DNA of 32,281 nucleotides. Source: JBOHNM01 sp050730675 (GTDB taxonomy: Bacteria > Planctomycetota > Phycisphaerae > Phycisphaerales > UBA1924). Shown here in pieces: positions 30,013 to 32,281 of this stretch. The number at the start of each line of letters is the position of its first letter. The first letter of the stretch is position 1. The notes under the pieces were generated by a model. The model saw only the letters and a program-made list of their open reading frames with translations, was not told where the DNA came from and did no database searches. Position numbers and translations under genes: made by a program. The DNA lies in the NCBI GenBank assembly GCA_050730675.1, contig JBOHNM010000024.1, forward strand, positions 1-32,281, given 5' to 3'.

Positions 30013-32226
30013 TCAGCGGCCCGACTGCACCGCCACGCCCGCTTGCTTGAGCGCAGCGAGCAGTTGATGCTCATCCCAGGTGCTGATGCCGAGTTCTCGG
30101 GCTTTATCGAGCTTGCTCCCGGCGCTTTCTCCCACGATCACCAGGCTGGTCTTGCTGGAGACCGAGCCGCTGGTCTTGGCTCCCAGCGACTCCAACAGGC
30201 GTGCAAGCTCCTCGCGTTCGTAATTTTCGAGCGTGCCGGTGATCACCACGGTCTTGCCCGCGAAGGGGCCTGTCGCCGCGGGCTTCTTGCCCGGCGGCGA
30301 CCACTCGTGGCTATTGAGGTCGACGCCGAGTTCGGCGAGATCCTTGAACGTCTTGCGGGCGTGGGCAGAGTGCAGGTACGCGTGGACGGCGGGCGCAGTG
30401 TCGGTGCCTAGGCCCGTCTCGGGGCGTTCCTTGGGATCCTCTGAGAGCCCCGCCGCCTTCGCCTCATCTTTCTTGAGCGTCTTGGGGCGAAGGGTCGCCT
30501 CTGGCGCGGCAAGGAGCGCATCGAGATCCTTGAACACGCGGCAGAGTGCGCGAGCGGTCGAATCGCCCACGTGACGGATGCCCATACCTGCCAACACATT
30601 GGAGAGACCGCGAGACTTCGCCGCTTCAATCCCCGCGAGCAGGTTGTCCACCTTCTTCTCGCCCATGCGGTCGAGCGCCAGGAGGGCATCCCGGTGCTTG
30701 TGCAGCCGAAAGATGTCGCCGAAGGCGTTCAGAGGCACCTTGGACTCAGAGCGGATCTGGTCCACGGTTTTTTCGCCAAGGCCCTCGATATCCATCTGCT
30801 TGCGTCCGGCGAACCAGATGAGCTTCTCTCGCACCTGCGCCGGGCACTCGGGGTTCATGCACGAGCGCGACGTCTCGAGAGCGGGGTTCTCGACGCCTTC
30901 GGGCGGATCGACCTCCACCGGCCCGCCGCACTCCGGACAGCGCTCCGGCGGCTCGATCTTCTTGGCGCTCTTGGGTCGCTTGGCGATCACCACGCCCGGG
31001 ACATACGGGATCACCTCGCCGGCCTTCTCGACGTAGACCGTATCGCCGATGCGGATATCCGTGCGCGGAGAGTTCGGATCGTCCGGGTCGGTCAGGGCAT
31101 CGCGCACGCGTCCGTAGTTGTGGAGCGTCGCGTGCTTCACGACGCTCCCCGCAAGGAGCACGGGCTCCATCGCCGCGCGGGGGGTGATCTTGCCGGTCTT
31201 GCCGACCTGATGATCCACACGGATGAGGACGGTGGTCTTGCGCTCGGCGGGGTACTTGTACGCGACGACCCAGCGTGGGCTCTTGGACGTGACGCCGAGC
31301 TGCTCCTGCAGCGCGAACGAGTCCACCCGCACCACCACACCGTCAATCGCGTGTGATTGCTTGTGGCGCGTTTCAGCAAACTTCTCGATCGCCGCGATCA
31401 CCTTCTCGATGTCGTCTGTCACCACCAGCGGCGGATTGACGGGCATTCCCGCCTTCTTGAGCTTCTCAAGGAAGTCCGAGTGCGACTCCGCGAACCCCGC
31501 ATCGCTCACCTCGCCGCGCCCGTGGGCGACGAAACCGAGCCGGCGCTTGGCCGTGATCCTGGGGTCGAGCTGCTTGAGCGTCCCCGCCGCGGCGTTGCGC
31601 GGGTTGAGGAATAGCTCCTCGCCCTCGGCCTCGCGCTCGGTGTTGACCCGCTCAAATTCTTTGATCGGGAAGAAGACCTCGCCTCGCACCTCCAGCACCT
31701 GCGGCACCTTTCCCTCCAGCCGCAGCGGCACGGCGCGGATGGTGCGGATGTTGGCCGTAACATCGTCCCCCTTGGTCCCGTCGCCGCGGGTGACGGCGTG
31801 GACGAGAGCGCTGCGCTCGTAGCGGAGGGACATCGCGAGCCCGTCAATCTTCGCGTCTGCGGCGAGCGCGATCTTTCCGCTTCCCTTGCCGCCGCCGAAG
31901 AGCGAATCACCCCCGGCGCCGCGCACGACTCGCTGATGCCACTCGCGGAGCGAGGCCGTGTCGTAGGTGTTGTCGATCGAGAGCATCGGCACCGCGTGCC
32001 GGACGGTCTTGAACCCATCGACCGGCTCGCCGCCGACGCGCTTGCTTGGAGAATCCGGATCGTCCAGTTCCGGGTGCGCCGCTTCGAGCGCCTCCAACTC
32101 TTTCAGCAGGTCGTCGTACTCGCGGTCGGAGATGACCGGCTTGGCGTCAACGTAGTACGCGCGGTTGGCGCGGTCGAGGAGGGCTCGCAGCTCGGTGACG
32201 CGGGCTTTGGGGTTCTTGGTGGTCAC
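30013..32226 (-). CDS. ligA: NAD-dependent DNA ligase LigA
   Basis: A 737-aa NAD-dependent DNA ligase, which seals nicks in replication and repair. Domains in order: NAD-binding domain Ia (DREYDDLLKELEALE; YYVDAKPVISD), adenylation domain with the catalytic K126 in DAKIDG, OB fold, four-Cys zinc finger (CPECGG...SCMNPEC), helix-hairpin-helix repeats (GLGEKTVDQI, MGIRHVGDSTA) and a C-terminal BRCT domain (FAGKTVVITGTL). It exceeds the usual 670 residues because of inserts at about 103-118 (Gly-rich) and about 578-620 (Lys/Glu-rich). The residue two before K126 is Asp (D124), where many ligases have Glu. GTG 32226 lies 6 nt after TACGAT and matches the family start. Confidence 0.95.
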   Translation of the reverse strand: MTTKNPKARVTELRALLDRANRAYYVDAKPVISDREYDDLLKELEALEAAHPELDDPDSPSKRVGGEPVDGFKTVRHAVPMLSIDNTYDTASLREWHQRVVRGAGGDSLFGGGKGSGKIALAADAKIDGLAMSLRYERSALVHAVTRGDGTKGDDVTANIRTIRAVPLRLEGKVPQVLEVRGEVFFPIKEFERVNTEREAEGEELFLNPRNAAAGTLKQLDPRITAKRRLGFVAHGRGEVSDAGFAESHSDFLEKLKKAGMPVNPPLVVTDDIEKVIAAIEKFAETRHKQSHAIDGVVVRVDSFALQEQLGVTSKSPRWVVAYKYPAERKTTVLIRVDHQVGKTGKITPRAAMEPVLLAGSVVKHATLHNYGRVRDALTDPDDPNSPRTDIRIGDTVYVEKAGEVIPYVPGVVIAKRPKSAKKIEPPERCPECGGPVEVDPPEGVENPALETSRSCMNPECPAQVREKLIWFAGRKQMDIEGLGEKTVDQIRSESKVPLNAFGDIFRLHKHRDALLALDRMGEKKVDNLLAGIEAAKSRGLSNVLAGMGIRHVGDSTARALCRVFKDLDALLAAPEATLRPKTLKKDEAKAAGLSEDPKERPETGLGTDTAPAVHAYLHSAHARKTFKDLAELGVDLNSHEWSPPGKKPAATGPFAGKTVVITGTLENYEREELARLLESLGAKTSGSVSSKTSLVIVGESAGSKLDKARELGISTWDEHQLLAALKQAGVAVQSGR

Positions 32227-32232
32227 GGGCAG

Positions 32233-32238
32233 ATCGTA
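32233..32238 (-). promoter_or_regulatory. Putative -10 box of a leaderless ligA promoter
   Basis: TACGAT on the - strand, six bases (CTGCCC), then the GTG start of ligA. The gap equals that of the genes at 4928, 12015, 19420 and 28227. Confidence 0.55.
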
Positions 32239-32249
32239 CCAGAGAGGAG

Positions 32250-32281
32250 TTCACCACAGAGTACACAGAGTGACACAGAGG
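32250..32281. repeat. CACAGAG-type interspersed repeat, copy at window end
   Basis: TTCACCACAGAGTACACAGAG then TGACACAGAGG, running out of the window. It is the reverse complement of the form at 111-134 and matches the arms at 29245-29335. It lies just upstream of the ligA promoter. Confidence 0.7.

Noticed and set aside
1..32281. CRISPR arrays, tRNA, rRNA, transposases, phage genes
   Set aside because: No evenly spaced repeats, no tRNA cloverleaf or rRNA-like segment, and no transposase or integrase motif was found.

Overview
The window reads as chromosomal DNA of a high-GC planctomycete, most likely class Phycisphaerae. This is inferred from protein hallmarks: a secreted protein ending in a PTPGAAALLGLGGL-type sorting tail plus an Arg run, two secreted proteins ending in a Cys-bracketed dockerin-like module (CxADVAGLGG...DGxLTxDD...GC), a giant surface protein whose N-terminus carries a variant of the planctomycete LEPRxLL motif, and a prepilin-type H...DG protein. 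No rRNA, tRNA, CRISPR, transposase or phage gene is visible. Most genes lie on the + strand.

Layout. 0-3.7 kb: isocitrate dehydrogenase family enzyme, small basic protein, small zinc-ribbon membrane protein, DinB-family protein and a Cys-rich hypothetical, with two copies of a roughly 225-bp hairpin-rich repeat between them. 3.9-7.1 kb: a PEP-CTERM-like secreted protein, a lone DUF4268/PD-(D/E)XK nuclease-like gene, and (- strand) a Pro/Thr/Gln-rich secreted coiled-coil protein. 7.1-8.9 kb: gene-poor, repeat-rich DNA with one doubtful reading frame; then an SRPBCC protein. 9.6-18.4 kb: two secreted dockerin-like proteins, a cyanophycinase-like lipoprotein, a hypothetical, a 43-aa membrane peptide beside a membrane C39-like peptidase, and a 1023-aa CARDB/Calx-beta surface protein. 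18.4-22.9 kb: DUF1801, cupin, zf-TFIIB, secreted hypothetical, prepilin-like protein (-), alpha/beta hydrolase. 23.0-29.2 kb: arginine/ornithine catabolism: class III aminotransferase, arginine/ornithine N-succinyltransferase (astA), succinylglutamate-semialdehyde dehydrogenase (astD, overlapping astA by GTGA), a YHS-type lipoprotein (-) and an agmatinase/arginase-family ureohydrolase. 29.4-32.2 kb (-): CYTH protein and NAD-dependent DNA ligase ligA.

How they work together. The clearest pathway is 23-29 kb. Aminotransferase, AstA and AstD are steps of the succinyltransferase (AST) route to glutamate, but neither AstB nor AstE is here; a ureohydrolase sits next door instead. If it is an arginase, arginine would enter as ornithine and AstB would not be needed. 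The cyanophycinase-like lipoprotein 8 kb upstream could supply Asp-Arg dipeptide, although that link is speculative.

The most striking pattern across the window is not a gene: about ten genes have a -10-like TAnnnT hexamer exactly 5 or 6 nt before the start codon, suggesting leaderless transcripts, while about a dozen others have ordinary Shine-Dalgarno leaders. A family of interspersed CACAGAG-type repeats, one forming a large hairpin between convergent genes, is the second pattern.
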